Positions 6,940 to 14,584 of a stretch of 21,970 nucleotides of DNA are shown piece by piece. How positions within the stretch are numbered: position 1 is the stretch's first letter; every line of letters starts with the position of its first letter. Position numbers and translations under genes: made by a program. The stretch is from an uncultured Butyricicoccus sp. (lineage in GTDB: Bacteria > Bacillota > Clostridia > Oscillospirales > Butyricicoccaceae). The notes under the pieces were generated by a model that had not been told where the DNA came from, did no database searches, and saw only the letters and a list, made by a program, of their open reading frames with translations. The stretch spans positions 1 to 21,970 of the forward strand of contig CAJUDU010000041.1 of NCBI GenBank assembly GCA_910584935.1, given 5' to 3'.

Positions 6940-8403
6940 ATGATTTTATTGCCGGTTTTACTGCCCCTGGCAGCAGGGCTGGTCTTGCTGCTGATCCGCC
7001 CCATTGGGGAAAGCCGTACAGCCCGGATGGTGCTTGTCCCAGCGGCGCTTGTGCTGACGGTGACAGCAAATCTCTATTTGGCATCACAGCCGGATGTATC
7101 CTTGCTTTTGTGGCAGCTTGCACCTGAGATGCCAATTTATTTCCATCTGGATAACTTGACACGGCTTTTTTCACTGCTGACCTCTGGCATTTGGTGCATC
7201 GCAGGGGTATTCAGCCTGCAATATATGCAGCACGAAGGCGGTGAACGCCGGTTTTTCTGCGTTTACCTGCTGGTGCTTGCCATTTTGATGGGTCTGGATT
7301 ACGCTGGCAGCCTGATTACGTTTTATGTCTTTTATGAACTGGTCACATTATCGTCGTTTTTATTGGTTATCCATTCCGGTACTCATGAAGCGATTATGGC
7401 AGGACTGAAATACCTGTTTTATTCCGTCGCGGGGGCATTTATGGCGCTTTTCGGCGTATTTTTCTTGTATTCTACAACATCTGATTTGGTATTCACGCCT
7501 GGTGGCGTATTGCCTGCCAGCTTTATCCCCGGTGAACGTGAACGGCTGCTGATTGCCTTGGCGCTGTTGATGCTTGGCTTTTCCGCTAAGGCAGGTATGT
7601 TCCCACTGCATGGCTGGCTGCCTGCGGCGCATCCGGTTGCGCCTGCACCAGCGTCCGCGGTGCTCTCCGGCATTATTACAAAATCGGGTGTACTTGCGCT
7701 GATCCGGGTGCTTTATTATATCGCGGGTGTAGATTTCCTGCGCGGCACTTGGGTGCAGTATGCGTATTTATCGCTGACGCTGATTACTGTTTTGATGGGT
7801 TCGATGATGGCATATTATGAGCCTGTACTGAAAAAACGCCTTGCATATTCCACTGTCAGCCAGGTTTCTTATGTGCTGTTTGGCATTGGACTAATGACAC
7901 CTGTAGGACTTGCGGGGGCATTATGCCATGTGCTGTTTCATGCCACCATTAAATGTGGACTGTTCCTTGCCGCTGGCGCGTTTATTTATCAGACTGGGCG
8001 CACAAAAGTTGCGGATTTGCGCGGCGTTGGCAAAAATATGCCTGTGACAGTTTGGAGTTTTGCATTGTGTTCTCTTGCGTTGGTTGGCATTCCGCCCGCA
8101 AGCGGATTTGTCAGCAAATGGCTGCTTGCCACCGGCGCGCTGGATGCAGGCGTAGGCGTATGGGGTTATCTTGGCCCTGTGATTTTGCTGGTCAGCGCAT
8201 TGCTTACCGCTGGATATTTATTCCCAGTTGTCAGCCGAGGCTTTTTCCCCGGCGAGGGTTATGAAAGTGGGATAACCTGCCGGGAAGCCCCAGGGCTGAT
8301 GATTGTACCAGTTGTTTTGCTGGCAGTGCTTGCGATACTGCTTGGCATTTTCCACACACCGTATAATAAGCTGCTGACTGCCGTACTTGGCGGGCTGTTT
8401 TGA
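6940..8403 (+). CDS. Proton-conducting antiporter large subunit 2 (MrpD/NuoM-like)
   Basis: 487 residues, ND5-type channel subunit. Glu133 (FYELVTLSSF), Lys217 and His224 (GFSAKAGMFPLHGWLP), the AHPVAPAPASAVLSG loop, Lys248 (IITKSG) and Lys in SGFVSKWLL are all in place, so nothing suggests an inactive copy. The ATG at 6940 follows GGGGGGAAGGG, 15 nt after the previous stop. It is clearly different in sequence from its neighbours, so this is old duplication rather than a recent tandem copy. Confidence 0.9.
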   Translation: MILLPVLLPLAAGLVLLLIRPIGESRTARMVLVPAALVLTVTANLYLASQPDVSLLLWQLAPEMPIYFHLDNLTRLFSLLTSGIWCIAGVFSLQYMQHEGGERRFFCVYLLVLAILMGLDYAGSLITFYVFYELVTLSSFLLVIHSGTHEAIMAGLKYLFYSVAGAFMALFGVFFLYSTTSDLVFTPGGVLPASFIPGERERLLIALALLMLGFSAKAGMFPLHGWLPAAHPVAPAPASAVLSGIITKSGVLALIRVLYYIAGVDFLRGTWVQYAYLSLTLITVLMGSMMAYYEPVLKKRLAYSTVSQVSYVLFGIGLMTPVGLAGALCHVLFHATIKCGLFLAAGAFIYQTGRTKVADLRGVGKNMPVTVWSFALCSLALVGIPPASGFVSKWLLATGALDAGVGVWGYLGPVILLVSALLTAGYLFPVVSRGFFPGEGYESGITCREAPGLMIVPVVLLAVLAILLGIFHTPYNKLLTAVLGGLF

Positions 8404-8421
8404 TGGGGAGGGGTTCGGATT

Positions 8422-9891
8422 ATGAATGAAAACTGGCTGATTGTCCCAATCCTGACGGCAATGGCAGGCGGCGCATCGTTATTCCTGCCAGTATTCCGGC
8501 AAAAACGCACCTTCCGGGAATTATATACCCTTGGCGTTACCCTGCTGACCAGTGTACTGCTTTGGATGCTGGTGCTGAACCGTCCCGCAGATGGGCTGCT
8601 TTTGCTGCATTTTACTGGTGATTTGAATTTGACTTTGCGGCTGGATGGTATGGGTTCGATTTTTACTGCATTGATTGCAACATTATGGCCGCTGGCAACA
8701 CTATATGCGTTTGAATATATGCGCCATGCTGCCCGGCAAAATGGGTTTTTGGCGTTTTATACGATTACGTTTGGTGTGACGGCAGGCATTGCCCTGTCTG
8801 GCAATATGCTGACACTTTATATGTTCTATGAAATGCTGACGCTGGTAACCGTGCCGCTGGTTATGCACGATTTATCGGATGAAGCTGTCCGCGCCAGCCG
8901 TAAATATTTGTATTATTCCCTTGGCGGCGCTGCGTTTGCCTTTATCGGTATGGTGTTCCTGATTGTTTATGGTATGACGCTGGAATTTCGCCCCGGCGGC
9001 ATTTTGCTCAGCGGGCATACCGGCGACCGGCAAATGCTGCTGATTATTTATGTGATGACTTTCTTTGGCTTTTCGGTCAAAGCCGCTATTTTCCCATTCC
9101 ATGGTTGGCTGCCTGCGGTTTCAGTTGCGCCAACGCCGGTTACGGCGTTGCTTCATGCGGTAGCAGTAGTTAAATCGGGTGCATTTGCTGTGTTGCGGCT
9201 GACCTATTTTTCCTTTGGCGCGGCTTACCTTTATGGCACTTGGGCACAAAATGTTGTCATGGCGGCAACCATGATTACCATTGTTTATGCTTCCAGCCGT
9301 GCGCTGAAAGAAACCCATTTCAAACGGCGGCTTGCTTATTCCACAGTCAGCAACCTTTCTTATGTGTTGTTTGCCGCAACAATGATGGCGCCCTTTGGAC
9401 TTTCGGCAGCACTTTGTCATATGTTGTGTCATGCGGCAATTAAAATCTGTGCGTTCTGCTGCGCAGGCGCTGTGATGCACCAGTCCGGGCGCAATTATAT
9501 CTATGAACTGGATGGTATTGCCCATAAAATGCCGTTTGTATTTACTTGTTTTACTATTTCCGCAATCGCTTTGCCAGGGATTCCTCCACTTGCGGGATTC
9601 CTCAGCAAATGGAATATTGCACAGGCAGCATTGAGTTCTTATCAGCCGTTGGCACGGCTAGGCGTTGGTGTTTTGTTATACTCCGCGCTGATGACCGCAA
9701 TTTATATGCTGACCGTTGCGGTGCGCGCATGGTCGCCGCTGAAAGAAGGACATGATTTACAGCAGGTGCGTGACCCTAACTGGTATATGAAACTGCCGCT
9801 TGCGCTGTTTTCAGTTGGGATTATTGCGCTTGGTATTTGTGGCGGCGGAATTGTTGAATTGCTCCAGCAGATTTCTTATGGCTACTGGTAA
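8422..9891 (+). CDS. Proton-conducting antiporter large subunit 3 (MrpA-N/NuoL-like)
   Basis: 489 residues, ND5-type. Glu137 (FYEMLTLVTVP), Lys220 and His227 (GFSVKAAIFPFHGWLP), the APTPVTALLHAVAVVKSG segment with Lys251, and Lys in AGFLSKWNI are present. The PTPVTALLHA segment resembles the MrpA/NuoL version (PTPVSALLHAATMVKAG) more than MrpD, so this may fill the MrpA channel position, but it lacks the long MrpA C-terminal region. The ATG at 8422 follows GGGGAGGGG at about 8 nt. Confidence 0.9.
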   Translation: MNENWLIVPILTAMAGGASLFLPVFRQKRTFRELYTLGVTLLTSVLLWMLVLNRPADGLLLLHFTGDLNLTLRLDGMGSIFTALIATLWPLATLYAFEYMRHAARQNGFLAFYTITFGVTAGIALSGNMLTLYMFYEMLTLVTVPLVMHDLSDEAVRASRKYLYYSLGGAAFAFIGMVFLIVYGMTLEFRPGGILLSGHTGDRQMLLIIYVMTFFGFSVKAAIFPFHGWLPAVSVAPTPVTALLHAVAVVKSGAFAVLRLTYFSFGAAYLYGTWAQNVVMAATMITIVYASSRALKETHFKRRLAYSTVSNLSYVLFAATMMAPFGLSAALCHMLCHAAIKICAFCCAGAVMHQSGRNYIYELDGIAHKMPFVFTCFTISAIALPGIPPLAGFLSKWNIAQAALSSYQPLARLGVGVLLYSALMTAIYMLTVAVRAWSPLKEGHDLQQVRDPNWYMKLPLALFSVGIIALGICGGGIVELLQQISYGYW

Positions 9892-9897
9892 GGGGGA

Positions 9898-11916
9898 ATG
9901 GCTGTGCTGTTATTGATACTTGTTTGCCTGCCGTTTCTCGCAGGCATTATCGCTTATGCGCTTGGCGTGGGTAATCCCCGCGCACGGGATATTTTTTCAC
10001 CGCTTGCCGCGCTTGCCGAATTTGGGCTTGCAATCTATCTTTGCACATTGGTGTGGAGCGGCGCGGAAGTCAGTTGGTCTGCCGCTATATGCGGCATGGG
10101 ACTGCGTTTGCAGGCGGATGGGTTCCGTGTGCTTTGGGTGGCTGCTGCCGCATTTGCTTGGGCGTGTTCCAGCGCAATTGCGCCCGAATATCTTGCCCAT
10201 GGCGGACATCAGGGACGTTACCAACTGTTTACGTTTATTACACTTGGCGGTGTGATGGGGGTATTCCTTTCGGCAGATTTGTTTACGGTATTTGTATTTT
10301 TTGAAATCATGTCGCTGGCAAGTTGGGTTTGGGTTGCCCATGAGGATGATAAAAAAGCCAGCTATGCCGCTGATACCTATTTAGCGGTTGCCGTGATTGG
10401 CGGGCTGACTTTGCTGATGGGTTTATTCCTGCTGAATCATACCGCAGGTACGTTGATGATTGCTGAGCTGCGGCAGGCTTGTGCCGCCCATGCCGGACAG
10501 CTGGAACTTTATGCCGCTGGTGCATTGCTGCTGCTTGGCTTTGGTGCAAAAGCGGGTATGTTTCCACTGCATTTCTGGCTGCCGATGGCGCATCCGGTTG
10601 CACCGGCGCCCGCATCGGCACTGCTTAGCGGCGTACTGACCAAATGTGGTATTTTTGGAATTCTGGTGATTGCGGCTGGGCTTTTCCCGGAAGATTTGCG
10701 CTGGGGTGAGGTTGTGCTTGGACTGGGTACTGTAACGATGGTGCTTGGCGCATTGCTTGCCATATTTGCGGTCGATTTGAAACGCACATTGGCTTGTTCA
10801 TCGGTGTCCCAAATTGGGTTTATTTTGGTCGGCTGTGCGCTTTTAAGCCTTTTGGGGGAAGAACATGGTTTGGCTGCCGCAGGCACACAACTGCATATGC
10901 TGAACCATTTGCTGATTAAAACAACATTGTTCCTTTCCGCCGGTGTTTTTGCCATGAACCGGCATACGCTTGACCTGAATAAACTGCGTGGGGCAGGGCG
11001 GAACAGCCCGCTTGTGCTCAAACTTGCCTTTTTAATGGGGGCACTCAGCGTGGCAGGTATCCCGATGACCAGCGGCTATGTCAGCAAAACACTGCTGCAT
11101 GAAGGTATTGTGGAATATATTGCTCATGCGGAGCATTTGGCTGGCATTGCCCTTGTACCGCTGCATATGGTGGAATGGCTATTTTTGCTGTCAGGTGGTA
11201 TGACCCTTGCCTATATGACCAAACTATTTTATCTTTTATTCCTTGCAAAACCGCAAAACCAGACCCCTCGGCTGAAAATGGGGCTGCCTGCGGCGCTTTC
11301 CATTGCGGCACCTGCGCTGGTGCTGTTGGTGCTTGGGCTGACGCCCCACCAGACTATGGACAGGCTTGCGGGCAAAGGGATGCTGCTTGATGGGCTGACT
11401 GCGCCAGTCCATGTGGTGCAGTATCTATCCCTCCAGAATCTAAAAGGTGCTGCGGTTTCCATTTCTGTTGGGATCATCTTGTTTGTGCTGATTATTTGGA
11501 AATGCTTGATGCGGGATGGTGTGCTGAAAAATGCCTGGCCCACATGGATGGATTTGGAATGTCGGTTTTACCGTCCGGTTGTCATGCAGATGCTGCCTGC
11601 GGCGTTGGGCTGTATCTGCCGGATGTTTGATTATTTGACTGATAGTTTGATTGCAGCGCTACGTATGACTGTGTTGCGCAGTGCGCGGATGAAACAAAAA
11701 CCGCTGACGCGGTTTGGGCTTGCCAACAACCTTGGCGCATTGCTTGACCGCCATGCGCGCCGCAAAGGGCAGCAGCGCCGTTCCTTTATCTTCTCACTGG
11801 CACAGTGGGAGGAACAGACCATTTTAACCAGCCGTTTGATTGGCGCGAGTATGTCTTTTGGTTTACTGATGTTCTGTATTGGGCTGACGCTGATACTGGT
11901 TTATTTATTGATATAG
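9898..11916 (+). CDS. Proton-conducting antiporter large subunit 4 with C-terminal extension (NuoL/HyfB-like)
   Basis: 672 residues. The ND5-type core carries Glu136 (FFEIMSLASW), Lys218 and His225 (GFGAKAGMFPLHFWLP), AHPVAPAPASALLSG, Lys249 and Lys in SGYVSKTLL. Residues about 510-672 are an extra region: one membrane helix (VSISVGIILFVLIIW), a long amphipathic and basic stretch starting FYRPVV, and a last membrane helix (FGLLMFCIGLTLILVYLL). This resembles the lateral helix plus terminal anchor of NuoL, or the C terminus of HyfB-type proteins. The ATG at 9898 is only 1 nt from the GGGGG ribosome site; a GTG at 9904 is better spaced and may be the real start. It is the last gene of the operon, with a strong terminator 50 nt downstream. 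Confidence 0.9.
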   Translation: MAVLLLILVCLPFLAGIIAYALGVGNPRARDIFSPLAALAEFGLAIYLCTLVWSGAEVSWSAAICGMGLRLQADGFRVLWVAAAAFAWACSSAIAPEYLAHGGHQGRYQLFTFITLGGVMGVFLSADLFTVFVFFEIMSLASWVWVAHEDDKKASYAADTYLAVAVIGGLTLLMGLFLLNHTAGTLMIAELRQACAAHAGQLELYAAGALLLLGFGAKAGMFPLHFWLPMAHPVAPAPASALLSGVLTKCGIFGILVIAAGLFPEDLRWGEVVLGLGTVTMVLGALLAIFAVDLKRTLACSSVSQIGFILVGCALLSLLGEEHGLAAAGTQLHMLNHLLIKTTLFLSAGVFAMNRHTLDLNKLRGAGRNSPLVLKLAFLMGALSVAGIPMTSGYVSKTLLHEGIVEYIAHAEHLAGIALVPLHMVEWLFLLSGGMTLAYMTKLFYLLFLAKPQNQTPRLKMGLPAALSIAAPALVLLVLGLTPHQTMDRLAGKGMLLDGLTAPVHVVQYLSLQNLKGAAVSISVGIILFVLIIWKCLMRDGVLKNAWPTWMDLECRFYRPVVMQMLPAALGCICRMFDYLTDSLIAALRMTVLRSARMKQKPLTRFGLANNLGALLDRHARRKGQQRRSFIFSLAQWEEQTILTSRLIGASMSFGLLMFCIGLTLILVYLLI

Positions 11917-11966
11917 ACATAATATCCGTAAAAAACGGGATTTAAATATTTTTGCATATAAAAGTT

Positions 11967-12004
11967 TATCCTTGACCATTGGATATGGTCAAGGATATTT
12001 TTTT
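11967..12004 (+). terminator. Intrinsic terminator of the antiporter operon
   Basis: A perfect 12-bp stem, TATCCTTGACCA (11967-11978) with TGGTCAAGGATA (11986-11997), a 7-nt loop, and seven T residues. A weaker hairpin (TCCGT/ACGGGA) lies just upstream at about 11930. Confidence 0.93.
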
Positions 12005-12053
12005 GTGGTTTAGTTAGTATGATATAGTTGTTTTTGCAATTTTCGGGGAAAGA

Positions 12054-12280
12054 TTTCGTCCCCGTGAGGGGGTGTATTGCATTGAAAACGGATAGGATTG
12101 CAAACAGCGCAAGGCTCTTTTCGTCCCCGTGAGGGGGTGTATTGCATTAAAACAAATTCAACGAACTGGTAGCATAAGGAGCCTTTTCGTCCCCGTGAGG
12201 GGGTGTATTGCATTCAAAGAAAGGATATGTAACAATATGAAAACATTAGTTTTCGTCCCCGTGAGGGGGTGTATTGCATT
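12054..12280 (-). CRISPR. Short orphan CRISPR array, 4 repeats and 3 spacers, type III-like repeat
   Basis: Four identical 30-bp repeats start at 12054, 12119, 12185 and 12251, separated by unrelated spacers of 35, 36 and 36 bp. On the minus strand the repeat starts AATGCAATACACCCC, contains a CCCC/GGGG stem and ends GGGGACGAAA. An additional A follows in three of four copies. That end matches the handle style of type III-A repeats (S. epidermidis ends GGGGACGAGAAC, M. tuberculosis GGGGACGGAAAC). The copy lacking the final A is the leftmost, as expected for the leader-distal end if the array is read leftward. A promoter lies to the right. No cas gene is in the window, so any effector must be elsewhere. 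Read on the plus strand, the 3' ATTGCATT vaguely resembles the type I-C ATTGAAAN handle, a less good match. Confidence 0.88.
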
Positions 12281-12328
12281 GGCAAAACCGCACAAGCAGT
12301 AGTTGAATTTTTGATCAATTCTTGTATG

Positions 12329-12358
12329 ATTATATCATAAAAAGAAGTGTATATGCAA
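12329..12358 (-). promoter_or_regulatory. Promoter in the CRISPR leader
   Basis: Minus strand: TTGCAT (12358-12353), 18-nt spacer, perfect TATAAT (12334-12329). Transcription would start near 12322, about 40 nt before the first repeat, and run through the array in the orientation that puts GACGAAA at the repeat 3' end. Confidence 0.6.
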
Positions 12359-12589
12359 GCCCTTTCAGCAAAAATAGGGTTTTTATCCGATTCTTTATCG
12401 CACATATCGGGTGCGAACCACCATTTTTCCATGTCCAAATCCAAGATATAAAAAACCGGTTCGCTGCCAGCAGCCCACAAACGGATAAATAAAGTCTAAT
12501 AAAGCACCAAAAACAAAAATACCATTCAGGGCGGAGAGAGTTATCTCTCAGGTTAGGTAACTGCAATCACCAAATTAAATGAGAAATCC

Positions 12590-12618
12590 TTGCATTAGAA
12601 ACCGTATTCTGTTATAAT
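12590..12618 (+). promoter_or_regulatory. Promoter upstream of the decayed gene
   Basis: TTGCAT (12590-12595), 17-nt spacer, perfect TATAAT (12613-12618). It points toward the pseudogene at 12713-13260 and is probably its former promoter. Confidence 0.5.
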
Positions 12619-12712
12619 AAACATATTGCTTGGCGATTTTTGCAAAAAGGTTGACAAGCATGGCTCTTTGTGCCAATATTAAGCAGGCATAGCTATTTTT
12701 ATGGCTATGTAA

Positions 12713-13260
12713 CCCTGTCATGCCCTGAAAAATCAATATTCGGCAGCAAATGCACTTTGCCCTTTCCGCACTGGCGGCGGCATAGATACGGGGTTTATTG
12801 AAGTGCTTACTGGCATTGGCCCTGTGCGTGTCGAACCCGGAAGCGCGTATAAGGATAAATTGGCAAATGCTCAGAAGGAGAGGATGCCAGTGTTGATGAT
12901 ATCGAATGGTTCACGCCCAAGGGCATAACAGAAACTTTAACGGAAGCAGACACTTATCAAATTGCTGTTTATTTGGAAGATAATTCGTGGATTGAAGTTC
13001 AGGCGGACGCAGGCACGCCATCCACGGTTGACCCAAATCCCACTGTTCCGGATACCACTGCTCCCACTGCCACAACTGTAACATCCGGCAACTGGTTTCC
13101 AGAACCCGGCGGAGCAAACACTTTCACAGTTATCAGTGCCAGCAATTATTATTATGCGGCGCCAGCCAAACAACGGACAGATTGCAACTTTCCTTTATCG
13201 GTATTTAGCGAAATGATTCCTGTTTTGCTGCTGAAAGAGGAAAATAAACCTTTACAGTGA
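12713..13260 (+). pseudogene. Remnant of a secreted or surface-type protein, frameshifted
   Basis: No start codon or ribosome site is apparent. One frame reads from a stop at 12710 through IDTGFIEVLTGIGPVRVEPG to about 12880. The protein-like sequence then continues in a different frame: VDDIEWFTPKGITETL, TYQIAVYLEDNSWIEV, then a Thr/Pro-rich linker (PNPTVPDTTAPTATT) and TSGNWFPEPGGANTFT, ending at a TGA at 13258-13260. Low-complexity Thr/Pro linkers are typical of Gram-positive surface proteins. The switch between frames lies at about 12875-12885. No signal peptide, transmembrane segment or LPXTG motif is seen. I do not recognise the family. It may be a gene relic; a real gene with a sequencing error is also possible. 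Confidence 0.45.
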
Positions 13261-13280
13261 CAAATGATAACCCCTATGCG

Positions 13281-13335
13281 AAAATCCCCTTTGACAAGAC
13301 AGGAAAAGCTGTCATCAAAAGGGATTTGTTTTTTT
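13281..13335. terminator. Bidirectional intrinsic terminator between the gene relic and prfB
   Basis: The outer arms AAATCCC (13282-13288) and GGGATTT (13321-13327) enclose an inner perfect hairpin GACAG/CTGTC (13298-13302 with 13309-13313). T runs follow on the plus strand (13329-13335), and a shorter run (TTTT) follows on the minus strand. It can end transcripts from both the relic and prfB. Confidence 0.8.
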
Positions 13336-13344
13336 GTGGAATAA

Positions 13345-14472
13345 TCAGGTTTTGGTTGCCCATTCGCCGGTCGCCAATGCTGTCAGATATGCGTTGATAA
13401 ACCCATCCAAATCGCCATCCATTACCGCGCCGATATTGGTGTTTTCAAATGCAGTACGGGTATCTTTTGCCAAAGTGTATGGCATAAATACATAAGACCG
13501 GATTTGGCTGCCCCATTCGATTTTTTTCTGGTCGCCTTTGATATCCGAAATCTTATCCAAATGTTCCCGTTCCTTGATTTCCACCAGCTTGGCACGCAAC
13601 ATACGCAAACAGTTGTCCTTATTTTGGAACTGGCTGCGTTCGGTCTGGCAAGATACCACAATCCCTGTAGCTTTGTGGATAAGCCGTACTGCGGAAGATG
13701 TTTTATTGATATGCTGCCCACCTGCGCCGGATGAACGGAATACCTGCATTTCATAATCTTCTGGACGGATATCAACATCTGATGAATCATCCGGGATATC
13801 CGGGATAACTTCTACCGCAGAAAATGATGTATGCCGCCGCCCAGAGGAATCAAATGGCGAAATGCGTACCAAACGGTGTACGCCGCTTTCTCCTTTTAGA
13901 AAACCATAAGCATTTTCGCCTTCTATGACAATATCTGCTGATTTTAACCCAGCTTCTTCACCATCTTGGTAATCCATGATTTTATAGGTGAACCCGTGCC
14001 GTTCTGCCCAGCGGGTATACATACGATATAACATTTCACACCAGTCTTGGGCTTCTGTGCCGCCTGCCCCAGCATGGAAGGATACCAATGCATTGTTATG
14101 GTCATATTCCCCAGTCAGCAGGGTGGACATCTTTTGTTTTTCCATTTCTTCTTCAATGCTGGCAAACCCAGTTTCGAGTTCCTCCAGTAAAGATTCATCA
14201 TCTTCTTCGATTGCCATTTCACATAGGGTCAGCATATCTTCCCATTGGCTGTATAAGGTGTGGAATCCTTCGATTTTACCTTTGAGCGCACCCATGCGGG
14301 ATACAACCTTTTGGCTTTCTTCTGGCTTATCCCAGAAGCCTGGCTGGGCGGACTTCATTTCCAGTTCATCGACTTCACGCGCTGCCTGTTCCAGCCCTAA
14401 GCTGCCGCGCAATTCTTCCAGCGCAGGCTTCATATTGGTAAGCTTTACTTTGTATTCTTCAAATTGCAGCAT
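13345..14472 (-). CDS. prfB: Peptide chain release factor 2, without the usual frameshift site
   Basis: 375 residues, normal RF2 length. RF2 recognises UGA/UAA stop codons and triggers peptide release on the ribosome. The codon-recognition motif SPF is at 205-207 and the catalytic GGQ at 251-253 (SSGAGGQHINKTSSAVR). The ATG at 14472 has AAGGAG 8 nt upstream and starts the normal N terminus (MLQFEEYKVKL). The frame is open for another 80 codons upstream, but that part is not RF2-like and overlaps the preceding gene. In many bacteria RF2 synthesis needs a +1 frameshift at CUU UGA C around codon 26. Here the RGSLGLE segment is encoded in one frame with TTA GGG at codons 25-26, so that autoregulation is absent. 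It lies 112 nt after the DHHW gene on the same strand and may be partly co-transcribed. Confidence 0.97.
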   Translation of the reverse strand: MLQFEEYKVKLTNMKPALEELRGSLGLEQAAREVDELEMKSAQPGFWDKPEESQKVVSRMGALKGKIEGFHTLYSQWEDMLTLCEMAIEEDDESLLEELETGFASIEEEMEKQKMSTLLTGEYDHNNALVSFHAGAGGTEAQDWCEMLYRMYTRWAERHGFTYKIMDYQDGEEAGLKSADIVIEGENAYGFLKGESGVHRLVRISPFDSSGRRHTSFSAVEVIPDIPDDSSDVDIRPEDYEMQVFRSSGAGGQHINKTSSAVRLIHKATGIVVSCQTERSQFQNKDNCLRMLRAKLVEIKEREHLDKISDIKGDQKKIEWGSQIRSYVFMPYTLAKDTRTAFENTNIGAVMDGDLDGFINAYLTALATGEWATKT

Positions 14473-14584
14473 GAAAAATGCTCCTTTTCCTTTTGGGATG
14501 TACAGATTGTTGTTCCAATCTATTATATCCAAACCAGCGGGCAATGTAAAGCCTATTTCGCACCTTTGCCGCAATGATTCTTGA

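Larger units (their letters stand above)
12281..12712. other. Non-coding stretch: CRISPR leader and promoters, no convincing gene
   Basis: The part next to the array (12281-12358) is AT-rich and holds a minus-strand promoter, so it is the probable leader. From 12360 to 12590 only short minus-strand frames exist, without a ribosome site or a recognisable family. A small GAGAG/CTCTC hairpin lies near 12535-12550. A plus-strand promoter lies at 12590-12618. A second TTGACA (12651-12656) has a poor -10. An inverted repeat CATAGC/GCTATG lies around 12688-12709, just before the decayed gene. Confidence 0.5.

Noticed and set aside
2709..11916. Group 4 hydrogenase or complex I operon
   Set aside because: No NuoB/NuoD-like, NuoH/MbhM-like or ferredoxin-like genes occur among or next to the antiporter genes; only the antiporter module is present.
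12054..12280. Type I-C assignment of the CRISPR repeat on the plus strand
   Set aside because: ATTGCATT only loosely resembles ATTGAAAN. The minus-strand end GGGGACGAAA, the degenerate left repeat and the right-side promoter all favour the type III-like reading.
12010..12480. Minus-strand open frames carrying the repeated peptide QYTPSRGRK
   Set aside because: The repeated peptide is the translation of the CRISPR repeats; there is no ribosome site or family similarity.
12330..12566. Short minus-strand frames after the CRISPR array, one with FYILDLDMEKWWFAPDM
   Set aside because: No ATG with a ribosome site, early stop upstream, no recognisable family, and they overlap the leader promoter. 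A gene fragment cannot be excluded.
12660..12692. Ten-codon peptide MALCANIKQA behind a weak AAGG site
   Set aside because: Too short to support, no codon run or downstream gene that would make it an attenuation peptide.
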